The notes beneath the pieces are model-generated. The model was not told the DNA's origin. It was given only the letters and a program-made list of their open reading frames with translations, and searched no databases. Below are positions 10,765 through 21,820 of a stretch of DNA of 64,000 bases, piece after piece (the stretch's first letter is position 1; the number at the start of each line of letters is the position of its first letter). Source of the stretch: Stereocaulon alpinum (taxonomy: Eukaryota; Ascomycota; Lecanoromycetes; Lecanorales; Stereocaulaceae); assembly GCA_018257865.1 (NCBI GenBank), contig JAEUBA010000083.1, forward strand, positions 1 to 64,000, written 5' to 3'. The translations under genes were made by a program, and so were the position numbers.

Positions 10765-11758
10765 ATGTCCAAAGGCAAGAATACTCGAGAGAAATTGCCG
10801 CTTGGACGACCACCTGCAGCGATGTCTCCACGAATCACAAAATCGAAGAAGAGAACCTCTCACCCACCTCCCATTGATGCTTATCGTCCCTTCAGCAGCG
10901 ACGAATTGACACAAATGGCAGCACTGAGGTCAAAAATCCAGGTCACGAAAAGATTGATTGTGGTCAGTGGGGCTGGTATCTCTGTGAACGCAGGCAGTGA
11001 GTTCCCATGCTATTTTAACCTCCCGTGAAGCTGGCGTGACTGACAATGTAGTTCCTGATTTCTAAACAATGCCGAAGTCGAGCCAGAATGCGTTACACAT
11101 ATCTGCCTACGGCTCTACAGAAGCCACAGGCCGCTTACATACTTTGATTCGAAATATTTCACGCCTCTCAGCTTTGGCCAAACCGACCAACTTCCATACA
11201 TTCCTAGACAAACTCGCCCTCAGCGGCCACCTCCTTCAACATTGCACGCAAAATATCGATTGCGTTGAGGGCCATCTGCCTGAGCTTTGGGCGAAGACCG
11301 TACAACTTCATGGCCGGATCGATCAAGCCGTATGTCAATCCTGCAGATGGACCGTACCGTTCTTGGCCGATTCGTTCTGCGGGCCACATTTGCCCGGTTG
11401 TCAGCGATGCGAGGAGGTAGCCCTCGAAAGAGAAAAGATGGGGAAACGACATCGAGGGATCGGTAGGCTCCGTCCGAACGTGGTCCTCTACGGTGAAGAG
11501 AACCCTAATGGCGACACGATTGGAAAGAAGGCGGAGCGAGATCTACGAACGGGTCCAGACCTGGTGATTGTGGTAGGGACAGGCTTGAAAATGCCTGGGG
11601 CAAGAAGATTGGTCAGAGAGTTCTATCGGAGCGTCAAGAGCCGAGGGGGGCTGGCTGTTTGGATCAACAAGGACCCAGTTCCGTCCGGTCTGAAGGCTTG
11701 CTTTGACTCTACTTTTCAAAGGGACTGTGACGATGTGGTGTCTTTACTTTCCATGTGA
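10765..11758 (+). pseudogene. Sirtuin (SIR2, Hst3/Hst4-like) NAD-dependent deacetylase, interrupted
   Basis: Sirtuin motifs in order: VVSGAGISVNAG at the exon 1 end, IPDF after a 55-nt intron (10997-11051), AKPTNFH, TQNID, the catalytic-His block VQLHG, two zinc Cys pairs (CQSC and CQRC), RPNVVLYGE, VVGTGLKMPGA and WINKDP. This order and the basic N-terminal extension resemble the Hst3/Hst4 class of nuclear histone H3K56 deacetylases. Damage: directly after IPDF, where an Arg is normal, there is an in-frame TAA (11063-11065), and the residues usually found between PDFRS and the SAYG-type block look shortened. The downstream frame is open to 11758. Either a recent pseudogene or a start at 11069 giving a protein without the first half of the NAD site. 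Confidence 0.75.
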
Positions 11759-12994
11759 ACGCTTCTTCCCTGAATTGAGTTCGGACAGCTTCCGGAACTC
11801 CTTAGTGGAGTTTCAGATATCGTACTAAATCATAGGATGTTACTATGATCTATTTATGCTGAAAAGCTTTTCTCATATATTTAGCCCATACGTATGGCAG
11901 GCCAGAAGAAATTGAGGCTACCGAATCTTATGTGTTGCCGGTAGTTCCACGCCTGCAACGACGCCATCTTCGAGTCCAGCCATAAGAAGTGTGAGCCAAG
12001 AACTTCTTTTGCAAGGGTGGCAGCGATGCTACAATTATCGGAGGCTCGTTAATCTTGATATGGGTGGTAATCACATGGTGTACGCGCCCTTATGGGAATG
12101 ATTTATTAAATGTCCACTGACATGAATTGCAGCTATCCCTGCAGTGTATAGTTCTGGTACCTCGCCTTCCTGTTGTCTCCGTGTAGCTTACTAACCTCAA
12201 CATTTATATCTGCGGCCATCGCTGGAAGACTTGCCCTTGCGACCAGTGAAACAAAGATCGCTTGATGGCTTGAGTGAACCAAGTGATCGCTCGCGATCGA
12301 CCTCAAGGCGGGGTGGCTAGAGAGCGACAAGTTGACCAAGCTGTAGCTAACCCTCAAGAACGCCATAATTGCACACACGGAAATAGGCGTTATGTTCTGG
12401 GGTCCCACTAATGTGAAGAGTGCTATTACCAGCTTCCGTATTCCATTTTTGAGTGCATACAGTGTCGGATTCTGGCTTGCCAAAGGTGTAAGAGGAACAG
12501 ACTATAAAATATTCATCTGAATATTGGGAGCGACAAATAAGGGCATTTCCCGTAGACCAATTGCCATCTATGAACACGAAGTCATTGTTATTGATCACCT
12601 TGAAGTTGTTCATGTGACTGATGGCCAAAGAGTCAAGCTTCGTTTCAGGTTCAATTACCTGCCGCCGCAATTCCTGCAAACTGCGAGGTCATATGAAATA
12701 ATTACAATCAGCGCAGCTGGAAGCTTTCGACGTTTCGGGTAAAAGTCCTAGCACGATTACTAATGAGTGGCTTTCGAGAAGGCCATAGTTACGTAGAATG
12801 CCCAAGTCGACTGCAGAAACCCTCAAAACTCGCTTAATTTATCTCTTCTGTAGAGGTTTGAATTTCATTAATACCAGCAGCACCGGCGCTGTAAAAAAGA
12901 GTACCTCTCCACCGGAACTCCCAGATTTCGGACCAGCGAAGAGTACTCTCTCAGCGAGTACTCCTCGGCCAGCATTTCGTCAAGTTTTCGAGGC
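11759..12994. other. Intergenic between sirtuin and exonuclease genes
   Basis: The only long frame is minus-strand 12347-12679 (110 codons). It has no domain I recognise and no start or splice context I would defend. Nothing else seen. Confidence 0.35.
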
Positions 12995-13324
12995 TCAGTG
13001 CGGGTGGATCCCCTGGCTAAGAGGAACACTGTTCTGAACTGGACCCCGACCCCGACTTTGATCATGACCACGACTATGACCACGACTATGACCACGACTA
13101 TGACCACGACTATGACCACGACTATGACCACGACTATGACCACGACCATCACTACCTCCATTACCTCCATCACCTCGTTTGTCTGATTGTTCTTCTGGGG
13201 AAGCCATGTATAACGGGACGAATGCTCTTTGTGAGACGTCCTGGAAATCCGGATTATCCTGCACTGCTACGTCATTCAAGGTGCCATCAATATGTGTAAG
13301 GTATTTCGGTCGAACTTGTCTCTT
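12995..13324 (-). other. In-frame Gly/Arg-rich extension beyond the exonuclease stop codon
   Basis: Continuous with the frame of the gene at 13325-14497 after one TAA, ending at TGA 12995-12997. It encodes about 109 residues: a folded-looking segment (YLTHIDGTLNDVAVQD) and then a GHSR tandem tail of the RGG kind. Frame continuity over 330 bp is why I treat it as former coding sequence. Confidence 0.5.
13064..13147. repeat. Seven tandem 12-bp units (ATGACCACGACT)
   Basis: Seven nearly perfect 12-bp units. On the minus strand, in the same frame as the exonuclease gene at 13325, they encode repeated Gly-His-Ser-Arg tetrapeptides. On plus they give Thr/Met runs. Confidence 0.85.
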
Positions 13325-14497
13325 TTAATTTGCACTCTCTATAATCGACTTTGTATCGGATCTATATTGTCCTTCAGTGATCCCAGACGCTTTCCTCCTC
13401 TGTCGTTGATCGATGGCTGAGGACAGCGTCGAAGAGTTGGTGACATCCTCGTCTTCAGATGCACTCCAGCCCTCAAAATCAGTGCACACCTTTGCTCTTG
13501 CCACTTCACATACCGCTTCAATCCTATTGCCCTTCTCGATCTCCCACTCCTCGGCATTCTTCTTATTCTGTGAGTCATCGAGCGCAATTGCTGCCATAAC
13601 ATGAAGGGTATAACTCGCGTCATTGCCAGCATTGTGCAGATGCTCAGCGGCGATACCGTATTGAAGCAGCAAAGTACTCAGAGCAGATTGCCTACCGTCA
13701 CGACGTGAAGCTTTGTAAAGATCCGAGGTGTTAATGCAATCAGCAATCATCCGAGTCACATCAAAACCTACCTCGGTAAGATACTTGATATCAGCCGCGA
13801 TATTATGTCCAACGAGAATGACTTTGCACGTTCTACTCGAACAGGATGGCTGGGTAGGATTGAAGCATCCTTCTAGGACTGAAATCATATCCCGTTTGTA
13901 GATCCATTCGCTTTGGCCAAAATTAAATTTGTCTGGGCAACCTGCGACGTGGACTTTGTTGAGGAGGTGACCGTGCTCTCGGATACGGAAGTGACGAGAT
14001 CGTATTTTTACAGCCCAGTTGTTCCCTTTAGCTCCAGGTTGTAGTCCCAGGAGATCTACTATGTCGAGTGTAGATATGCCGATTTCCGTAATATGCTTTT
14101 GATTAAACTCGAAAGCTTCGACATCAACCGAAATAAAGATGACGATGGTATCAGAATCACACGGCAACGGCTTGACGTCGCCGTGTATTAGTCGACCTGA
14201 ATCTTCCTCGAACACTCGAGCGGTGACGGTGAGGCCCTCGAGATCGGAATAGACAGTTTCCATAGATCCCGCGGCTGGGGTCCTAGTGGTAGACAGGCCA
14301 AGATATTGCTGTGTTCGCTTGACCTGCTGCCGCCACTGTTTCTGCTTGGAGAATCTCTGCAACTTTTTCAAAGCGGATTGTTCTTCAGTCTTCCCACGTT
14401 TGACCTTATCCTTGAGCTCCATCTCTGTTACGAAAGCTTGAAAACAAGGGTCGTCGTCGCCATCATAGCTTCGTATATCGTTTCCGTCAAGGGCCAT
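13325..14497 (-). CDS. Gfd2/YDR514C-like DEDDh exonuclease-fold protein, 390 aa
   Basis: RNase H-fold 3'-5' exonuclease-like protein of the fungal Gfd2/YDR514C type. The DEDDh residues are visible: D125 and E127 in FISVDVEAFE, D236 in VGHNIAADIKYL, H288 and D293 in HNAGNDASYT. The N-terminal 120 residues are charged and probably flexible (KKLQRFSKQKQWRQQ). It starts at an ATG and stops at TAA (13325-13327). The same frame stays open beyond that TAA to 12995 and encodes a plausible continuation (RQVRPKYLTHIDG, then QRAFVPLY, then a Gly/Arg-rich GHSR repeat tail). The TAA may therefore be a recent nonsense change, and the older protein about 500 aa. The catalytic core is intact either way. Confidence 0.75.
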   Translation of the reverse strand: MALDGNDIRSYDGDDDPCFQAFVTEMELKDKVKRGKTEEQSALKKLQRFSKQKQWRQQVKRTQQYLGLSTTRTPAAGSMETVYSDLEGLTVTARVFEEDSGRLIHGDVKPLPCDSDTIVIFISVDVEAFEFNQKHITEIGISTLDIVDLLGLQPGAKGNNWAVKIRSRHFRIREHGHLLNKVHVAGCPDKFNFGQSEWIYKRDMISVLEGCFNPTQPSCSSRTCKVILVGHNIAADIKYLTEVGFDVTRMIADCINTSDLYKASRRDGRQSALSTLLLQYGIAAEHLHNAGNDASYTLHVMAAIALDDSQNKKNAEEWEIEKGNRIEAVCEVARAKVCTDFEGWSASEDEDVTNSSTLSSAIDQRQRRKASGITEGQYRSDTKSIIESAN

Positions 14498-16920
14498 GTC
14501 TGACTCAAGGATCGTCCGCCTCAGGAAATCAACGGGCAGCAGTGGGGTTAGAGGTTTGGTTAATCTTGAACCCTTGGGAAGATCGATCCATGCATAGTAG
14601 GTCCGATGAAGCTAGTACGGAGATTTACTTTGGTATCTGAAGATGACTCGGTTGATTCTCTATGGAGTAGCTTGCTACTTATGCGCACTAGGCAGCAGCC
14701 CGCTATTAGTCGACAAAGCAACAGGCCTGAGAGGTGTTATGCTAACGATTTAGCGCAATCAAACTCGGCTTTCTAGTTGGTAGCCTAGAGTCCGGTGTGA
14801 AAGTAGGCTGTCCGTACCTACCTATTCACCTTCATCTGGTCCACGCATCTGTATCTGCGAGATGGCAGAGCAAGATTACTACAGCACCGGACAGAATCCG
14901 CCATCAACAACCACGGCAATCCCCTCCACCACAGCCATGCCGAGAATATAGAACTGAAGCATACATACATACCAAGAAGCTATGCGCCATGGCAGCAAGC
15001 CTACAATAGTCAACACTACTGCACGTTTCTGTCCCCCCGGCATTGTCCACTTCAGGTTCATTTGCCCCTCGGATCCTAGTTCATCGATCTCCCGAGCACA
15101 GCAAATGATTTGCCAATGAAACAATAGCAGCATCGACATCCTACGCAGTCCTCTTTCTCTGTACCCTAAAACCTCCCAATGCCTACAACGACTTCCCAAC
15201 GCCGCATCAGATCATGATCGTCCACATTGCTACTCTCACGACACGCACGGTAACAAAGAAAAGCGAAATATCTATCAAGCACGAGACAGCTTCTCAACCC
15301 TTTATTTCGAATTTTCAGCGTCGATAAACAGACGGGCAACCCACAGAACCATCGTTGACGCGTCAGCTTCGTCCTACCTTCAGGCACCCGCTGGGACAAC
15401 CCGTCAGCACCTCGATGAGAAGAATGGCAGCGGTGCGATAGTTGTTGAGGACCCATGGAGTTTGATGGAGAACATAACCATGTCATATCGTCAGAGCCAA
15501 GCTTGACGAGGACTTATTGGGCGGTGATCGACAAGCGAGAAAGACGGGGACGCCAGTCTGACTTGGTTTGAAGAGCGGAGGAGATTTTCAAGAACCATTG
15601 TGACGGTATATAAGGTCCTTTTGCAAGTGTGAATCCCCGGCACGGTTCCGTCTACAATTCCTAGGGTTGCTCCTTCCCTACGCTTTTCAATCTAGTGTTT
15701 GTTACTCCCCCCTCCAAACCTCCCTTTTCCTCTCTTTCTCTCTCTCTCTCAAGACGAATGGAAGAGGATATAAGCTAGACGGATGGTTGAAGACTACGAT
15801 CTTCGAATATGGAATGTGTGTCGGCAGATATGCAGCGTCCGAGAAGAACACATCCTATCGAGCAGGTCCTCGCCCTACATCTGCCGCATCAATGCGTTCA
15901 TTTGCAACTGCTTAAATACATGCACACACTGCGCCTTGTATAGTGTACCTTTGTAATTGGGCGACCCTGTAAGATCCGAGATATTAAGAATAATAATTGA
16001 GTGCGTAATACATCTTTAGGCATCTACCGTGGCACCGCGCTCGCACAAGAGGAATTGATCCCCTTAAAGCCTCAGCCGGCGCGCTTGTATCTCATCAAAT
16101 GCGCCCTTCACAAGCCGCGCAAGTGTTCGAGGCGGATTCCAGGGTGAACTTTGGTACAACGGACATGGGAGATCTGAGAGGCGGCAGAGTCCTGTTCTCT
16201 TTCCATGCCAGTTCTTACGGTTCCTGCCCATTGCCCGTGCTGTCGATTACTACTTATGTGTCGTCCAAGAAAAGGTTTGATGCGCCCTCTTCTCTTCCAG
16301 CCGCCAACCCTTGTCCAACCATTATGCTCGCTCCTCCTCTTTCAAGTCCAATAGATGGTCTTCCGATTGAGTCTGTATGATGATTTTACCGGCGATTGCT
16401 TGGGCAAATTTCGGGAGGAAGTCATCTTTCGGATCGTCGCTGCTAACGTACGCCTTCCAGCTGACGTGAACGGGAGCCACTCCAGCACAAGTGCGAGTGG
16501 GAAGAGAGAACCTTGTTGGGGCCAAGTAAAATCGAGGACACAAATCGGTAGCCCCTCGAGTAAACTAGTCGAACGAGCAAGTAAAATGGTGGTTTGGAAA
16601 AATCTGATGAGGGAGACGGTTGTAGAAGGCCTGGACGATGGAGTTCTCGGATGATAACTCGATCTATAATTAGGCTGTCGACGGGCCGAGCCTTGGGGTT
16701 TACACCCCGCTATGATACGGTCAGCCGTTTCTAAAAGATTCTTACTATGACCTCTACTTTAGACAATTGTTGTCTGGAGTAGAGTCTTGACTCACATCGG
16801 GTCCAGCATCGGATACAGTCGCCTATCATCAATATATACTCTCGAAGATTCCTACACTGGTGTTCGAGATAATCCCGTACCGATTCTGATGCCGTCTGCC
16901 AATCTCACAGTAGCGCCGCA
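14498..16920. other. 2.4-kb stretch without a recognisable gene
   Basis: Contains a CT microsatellite near 15731-15760 and several domain-free short frames (14879-15199 and 15166-15486 on minus, 16099-16380 on plus). The last few hundred bases should hold the promoter of the NLR that starts at 16921. Confidence 0.4.
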
Positions 16921-19900
16921 ATGACGTCCAAGCAAGATTCACGGTCCAGTCCAAGCGATGTCGTACATAAGAGCATAGGCCATATAACCAAAGGCATATT
17001 CAGGCTCAAGAACGATAAGAGCACAACACAAGCGCGGCCCCAAGTGGCACAGTCTGGCGAAGGCTCGAAAGTATATCGATCAAAGTGACATTCGATTCCA
17101 CTTTCTAACATTCCTATAGGATGACTTGGAATCATTGCTAACCCAAGAGCCGGCAACGTCGCCAATGGATTTGCTTCACCCTCAGGGGTCACCATTCGCC
17201 ATAGACCAAGAACGATGTTCACCACAGACCCAACACAGTCATAGTAACGATGAGGTCGCTACTAGAGATGTGGAGAAGTCCGAAGATCTGTGGGTACACG
17301 CATATGAAGCATTGAAACTTCGAGAGCCGGATTTGGTGGCAGCTTATGAGCGTCATTTGGCCCAGTTAGCCCCTGCCGTGACCAACTCCACACATCCTTC
17401 CCTGAGCCCTGGACTTATTGAGACCATTGCCAAATCGAAGTTGCAGGACCGCGAAGCCGACCAGTGGATTGTACATCTTGGTGAGCAGCCGGTCAAAGTG
17501 CGGGAACAGGGGGAAAAAGTCATCAAATTCATCCTCTGGTCCAACGGTATCATTTCTCAAGCTGTTAGCGCCCAGCCATACGCGGCGCTAGCGTGGTCAG
17601 GAGTATCGATTCTCCTTCCGGTAAGCTGTGCCCTTGTATCGAGCTGTACTGGTAGCTGCTGAAAAGAATTCCAGCTATTGCTCAATTCCTCCCAACAGAG
17701 TCAAGCTATGATTGAAGGACTCAATTCCGTTTCCGACCTTTTGCGTTTGTACAGGATCAAAGAGATTTTCTATCTCCGGGCTGCAGGTAAACCCGCTCAT
17801 CCCGACTTCGTGCAGGCTGTCGAAGAGCTTTATTCCACTGTCTTCGAGTATCAAGCCCGACTGATCTGCCATCTATCCCAGAAGTCGCCCAAGCGTGGCC
17901 TTCGGGGCATATTAAAGCTGGATGATTGGGAAGGCATGCTGAAACGGGTCCAAGCCTCCGCCGACAAATGTACGCAGTATTGTACATTCTCGGACAGAGA
18001 GAGAGAGAAAGAGTTCTACGACAACGAGTCGTCTCGCATGTTGCAATCAGTCGATATCCAGAAACGCATCCTGGACACGTTTGAGGCATCTCAAGCACGC
18101 AGACAGCAGGATCGTCGAGATGACAAAGAGGCCGAGTTGCTCGAAACTCTGGCATCGGATTACAAAAGCGACAAGGACTCGGTCTCGATAAGAGTTCCTG
18201 GTACCTGCGAGTGGTTCTTAGAAGATGACAGGTTCCTGGAGTGGCGGAACAGTAATAACTCAAGACTTCTCTGGGTTTCGGCGGGCCCCGGATGCGGAAA
18301 GTCTGTGTTATCACGATGCTTGGTTGATGAGAGGAAAGTTTGTACCAATGCCATGGCCTCGACCGTCTGCTATTTCTTCTTTAAGGACGGCCAAGAGCAG
18401 CGTACGCGTGGTGCGAATGCGCTCAGTGCTATACTCCACCAACTCTTCAACAACACCTCTCTCATTAGCCATGCGCTTCCAAGTTCTAGGAGCTATGGCA
18501 AGAAGCTACGGGACGCATTCAGCGAGCTGTGGGGGATTCTGATCAAATGCGCTCAAGATTCCGAAGCGGGCGAAATCATTTGTATTATTGATGCTCTGGA
18601 TGAATGCGAAGAGGACGCAAGGAGCCAACTACTAGCGAAGCTGGTGAGCTTTTTCTCGCAAGAGGAAGCACATCAGGGCCCTTCATCCAGACTCAAGTTC
18701 GTTGTCACCAGTCGTCCTTACGATGACCTTGAAGAGGAATTTCAACCCCTCTCCGGTGTTAGTACATATGTGCGTTTCGACGGTGACGATAAATCACAGA
18801 GAATCGGCCAGGAGATTAATCTGGTGATTGACCACGAAATACCACGTATTGCGGGAGGCTTTACCGATGAGCATCGTAAGCGCATCTCCGATCGTTTAAA
18901 GGGGATGAACAACCGTACTTACCTTTGGCTTTTCCTCACAATCGACATCATTGTTGGGTCTCGGAGCAAGTACAGAAAGCCATCCAGTATAGATTCATTA
19001 CTATCCAATCTGCCATCGGAAATCTCTGACGCATACGAAACGATTCTGGCTAGGAGCTCAGACATTGACCATGCTCAAATCCTGCTTCAGCTTATTGTGG
19101 CTGCGACAAGGCCGCTTAGCCTTGAGGAAGCCAATATTGCGTTGACTTTAGCAACTCAAAAAACGTGCACGTCCCACAAGGAACTTGACTTATGGCCACT
19201 ACCAGACTTCAAATCTACCGTCCTAAATATATGCGGCCTCTTCATCGGCATTCACGATGGAAAGATATCCTTGATCCATCAGACCGCAAGAGAATTTCTT
19301 CTAAGGACCAAAAAATCGCCTTCGTACCCAGACAAGTGGGAAGGATGCTTGGATATAGCAACAGCACATGGCATAATATCCCGAATCTGTCTCGCCTATC
19401 TCAACTTCGATGACTTTGCTGGTACGTCACAAAACCATTCAAGTCAGAATAGCTATGCTCAACGGGAAGGCGAACGTTACCATCTCCTTAACTATGCAGC
19501 TGTCAATTGGGTAGCTCATTATAATTCCCAGCCGAGTGAGTTTGCCAAAAATGCACAAAAAGCTGCTCAGAACCTGTGCAATACATCACTACCACAACAA
19601 AGTTACTGGTTTAAGATTTACTGTGAATCGGAATATCTGATATTTGAGGACTGGACTAGCTTAGGGATAGCGTCCCTGTTTGGACTAAGATATGTCGTCG
19701 AAACTTTTCTAACCGAAACAGTTGATGTCAACGCTCAAGGTGGACACTATGGCAACGCACTGCAGGCGGCGTCATCAGGAGGTTATAATCAAGTAGTGCA
19801 GATGCTGCTGGACAAAGGAGCCGACGTCAACGCTCAAGGTGGAGACTATGGCAACGCACTGCAGGCGGCGTCATCAGAAGGTTATAATCAAGTGGTGCAG

Positions 19901-21111
19901 ATGCTGCTGGACAAAGGAGCCGACGTCAACGCTCAAGGTGGAGACTATAGCAACGCACTGCAGGCGGCGTCATTACGAGGTCATAATCAAGTGGTGCAGA
20001 TACTGCTGGACAAAGGAGCCGACGTCAACGCTCAAGGTGGACACTATGGCAACGCACTGCAGGCGGCGTCATCAGAAGGTTATAATCAAGTAGTGCAGAT
20101 ACTGCTGGACAAAGGAGCCGACGTCAACGCTCAAGGTGGACACTATGGCAACGTACTGCAGGCGGCGTCATCAGGAGGTTATAATTAAGTAGTGCAGATG
20201 CTGCTGGACAAAGGAGCCGACGTCAACGCTCAAGGTGGACTCTATGGCAACGCACTACAGGCGGCGTCATCAGGAGGTCACAATCAAGTAGTGCAGATGC
20301 TGCTGGACAAAGGAGCCGACGTCAACGCTCAAGGTGGACTCTATGGCAACGCACTGCAGGCGGCGTCATTACGAGGTTATAATCAAGTAGTGCAGATGCT
20401 GCTGGACAACACGGCTAACATAAACCAGAGAGACACAAATGGCAGAGCTGCGCTTCATTTCGCCTCTGCTGGAGGACACAAAACTATTGTTGAGTTATTC
20501 TTCAGTCTTGCATCTGATCTGAGTATGACCGACATGCAAAGACGAAATTGTCTTCATCATGCAGCGTCCAAAGGTTCTACTGATTTGGTCACTTGGCTTC
20601 TGGAGCAGGGCTTTGACCCCAATCTTACTGATCGGGATGGCTGGACTTCTTTGCACTGGGCTGCCAAGAATGGATCCATTGAAACTATCCGTATCTTGAA
20701 GGACGCAGGCGCTGTATTAAGCATCGAGGCGATTAAAGGATGGACACCACGTTCAGTTGCAGTGTATCACCATAATGAATCCTCAGTGATCCCGGCAGCC
20801 AATATCACTAGTGGATCTCCCCAGTCAGGGCCAGCATTGATGCCGACTTTCGGCAGTCCAGTCTTTGAAATAGATGGAGATAAGATTATCCCTGGTGTTT
20901 TTCAAGAGGGAGTTTACTGTGATGGCTGCTTCTTGGTAAGTCAAAAATCGGATGGACTGAAAGTCCTGTCATCTGATTCCAGCAGGACATATATGGCCCA
21001 CGATATCGATGTCTGATTTGTCCAAATTTCGACTACTGCTTCAAATGCAAGCATTCATCGGATGACACGCACCGGGATCATAAGTTTGAGGAAGTCTGTA
21101 TAGGTGGCTAA
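16921..21111 (+). CDS. NLR 1: NACHT_N - NACHT - ankyrin - ZZ finger, one in-frame TAA
   Basis: STAND/NLR receptor. Four exons: 16921-17070, 17120-17620, 17675-20935 and 20983-21111. Introns are 49, 54 and 47 nt; the first has TTCTAAC and CTATAG. Exon 2 carries the NACHT_N domain (LWVHAYEALKLREPDLVAAYERHL region). NACHT: Walker A GPGCGKS near residue 420, Walker B IIDALDECEE near 520. Seven 33-residue ankyrin units from about residue 900 are near identical, followed by diverged ones. Intron 3 must be removed to complete a C-terminal ZZ zinc finger: CDGC, CLIC, CFKC and HRDH. Total about 1346 codons. One flaw: TAA at 20186-20188 in ankyrin unit 5, where every other unit has CAA. So it is either a very young pseudogene or makes a truncated receptor. 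Expected role: ligand sensing by ankyrins, then oligomerisation. Confidence 0.85.
19727..20419 (+). repeat. Seven near-identical 99-bp ankyrin repeat units
   Basis: Units start at 19727, 19826, 19925, 20024, 20123, 20222 and 20321, each exactly 99 bp (33 codons, DVNAQGG...NALQAAS...VVQMLLDKGA). They differ at a handful of sites, mainly GGACAC/GGAGAC/GGACTC, SSGGYN/SSEGYN/SLRGHN and ATGCTG/ATACTG, in codons for likely ligand-facing positions. High internal conservation suggests ongoing unequal exchange or gene conversion. Confidence 0.9.
20186..20188 (+). other. In-frame TAA within ankyrin unit 5 of NLR 1
   Basis: The other units read TATAATCAAGTA or CATAATCAAGT at this site; here the sequence is TATAATTAAGTA. 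A single C-to-T change in a CpA dinucleotide, in repeated DNA, explains it. Confidence 0.9.
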
Positions 21112-21290
21112 GCACTACATATAGGATTAGGAAGAAAGAGCTGTAATTGGACGCGTGGAGCCAGAAGAAAAGTTTCAAGGCCCTTACTTCTCAGAAATTT
21201 TCCTTCTCAAGGCTGGCTTCAGCTCATACAGCTTTGCACCGTATCTGGCAAATATCTTGCACTGTTTAGTGGAACCTTCCAACCAGCATG

Positions 21291-21820
21291 TTACCCACCG
21301 GTATAAAGACCCAGGTCGAGCTTAAGTATGTTTAGGACCTCATTCACAGAGGTTGCTGTTGTGTTTCTAAAGTATTCCACCATACCTGTTAGGTTTTGCA
21401 CTTCTTGCTGCAGCAATTGCTTGTCTACTTCAGCTGCTTGTATCATCAACCTTGATCGAGCCGCTTCTTCTTCGGCCAGATACTTCAATTCTGTCGCATT
21501 TTTCGCCTGATGATGTAACTTGTTCAGCTCAGTGGCCATTTTGAGCTTCTCCCTCTTTAACTGTTCGATCACTGTGGTGAAGCTGATTTCGGGGCTAGAG
21601 GTATCCTGTTCATTCCGTTAGTCATGGCCGAGCAATGGACACGTCCACCTACTCGCGCTCCTCGTCTTTCCTCGAGCAATTTCCACTCCGCAGCGTTGCT
21701 TGACTCCCGTGCCAGAACAGCTTCAATTGATACACCAACTCCTCGACACAATTCTCTGTAAGCGCCGATAGAATGCTTGCTTATCTGTTTCTCGAAGAGG
21801 TGGTCTTTCTCTGGCAGCAT
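21291..21820 (-). CDS. Small coiled-coil protein of unknown function, 160 aa
   Basis: Two exons on minus: 21653-21820 and 21291-21605, with a 47-nt intron (GTAGGT...GACTAACGG...AACAG). From the ATG at 21820 it gives 160 residues. The second exon is a long amphipathic helix rich in Glu, Lys, Leu and Gln (TVIEQLKREKLKMATELNKL, then LAEEEAARSRLMIQAAEVDK), a clear coiled coil. It converges on NLR 1 with only 180 bp between stop codons. An upstream exon is possible because an acceptor-like TAG directly precedes the ATG. No family recognised. Confidence 0.55.

Noticed and set aside
12998..13186. Plus-strand Thr/Met-rich frame over the 12-bp repeat
   Set aside because: It is the shadow of the minus-strand GHSR repeat, which is in frame with the exonuclease gene.
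19839..20093. Plus-strand frame inside the ankyrin array
   Set aside because: A product of the 99-bp repeat read in another frame; no independent gene.
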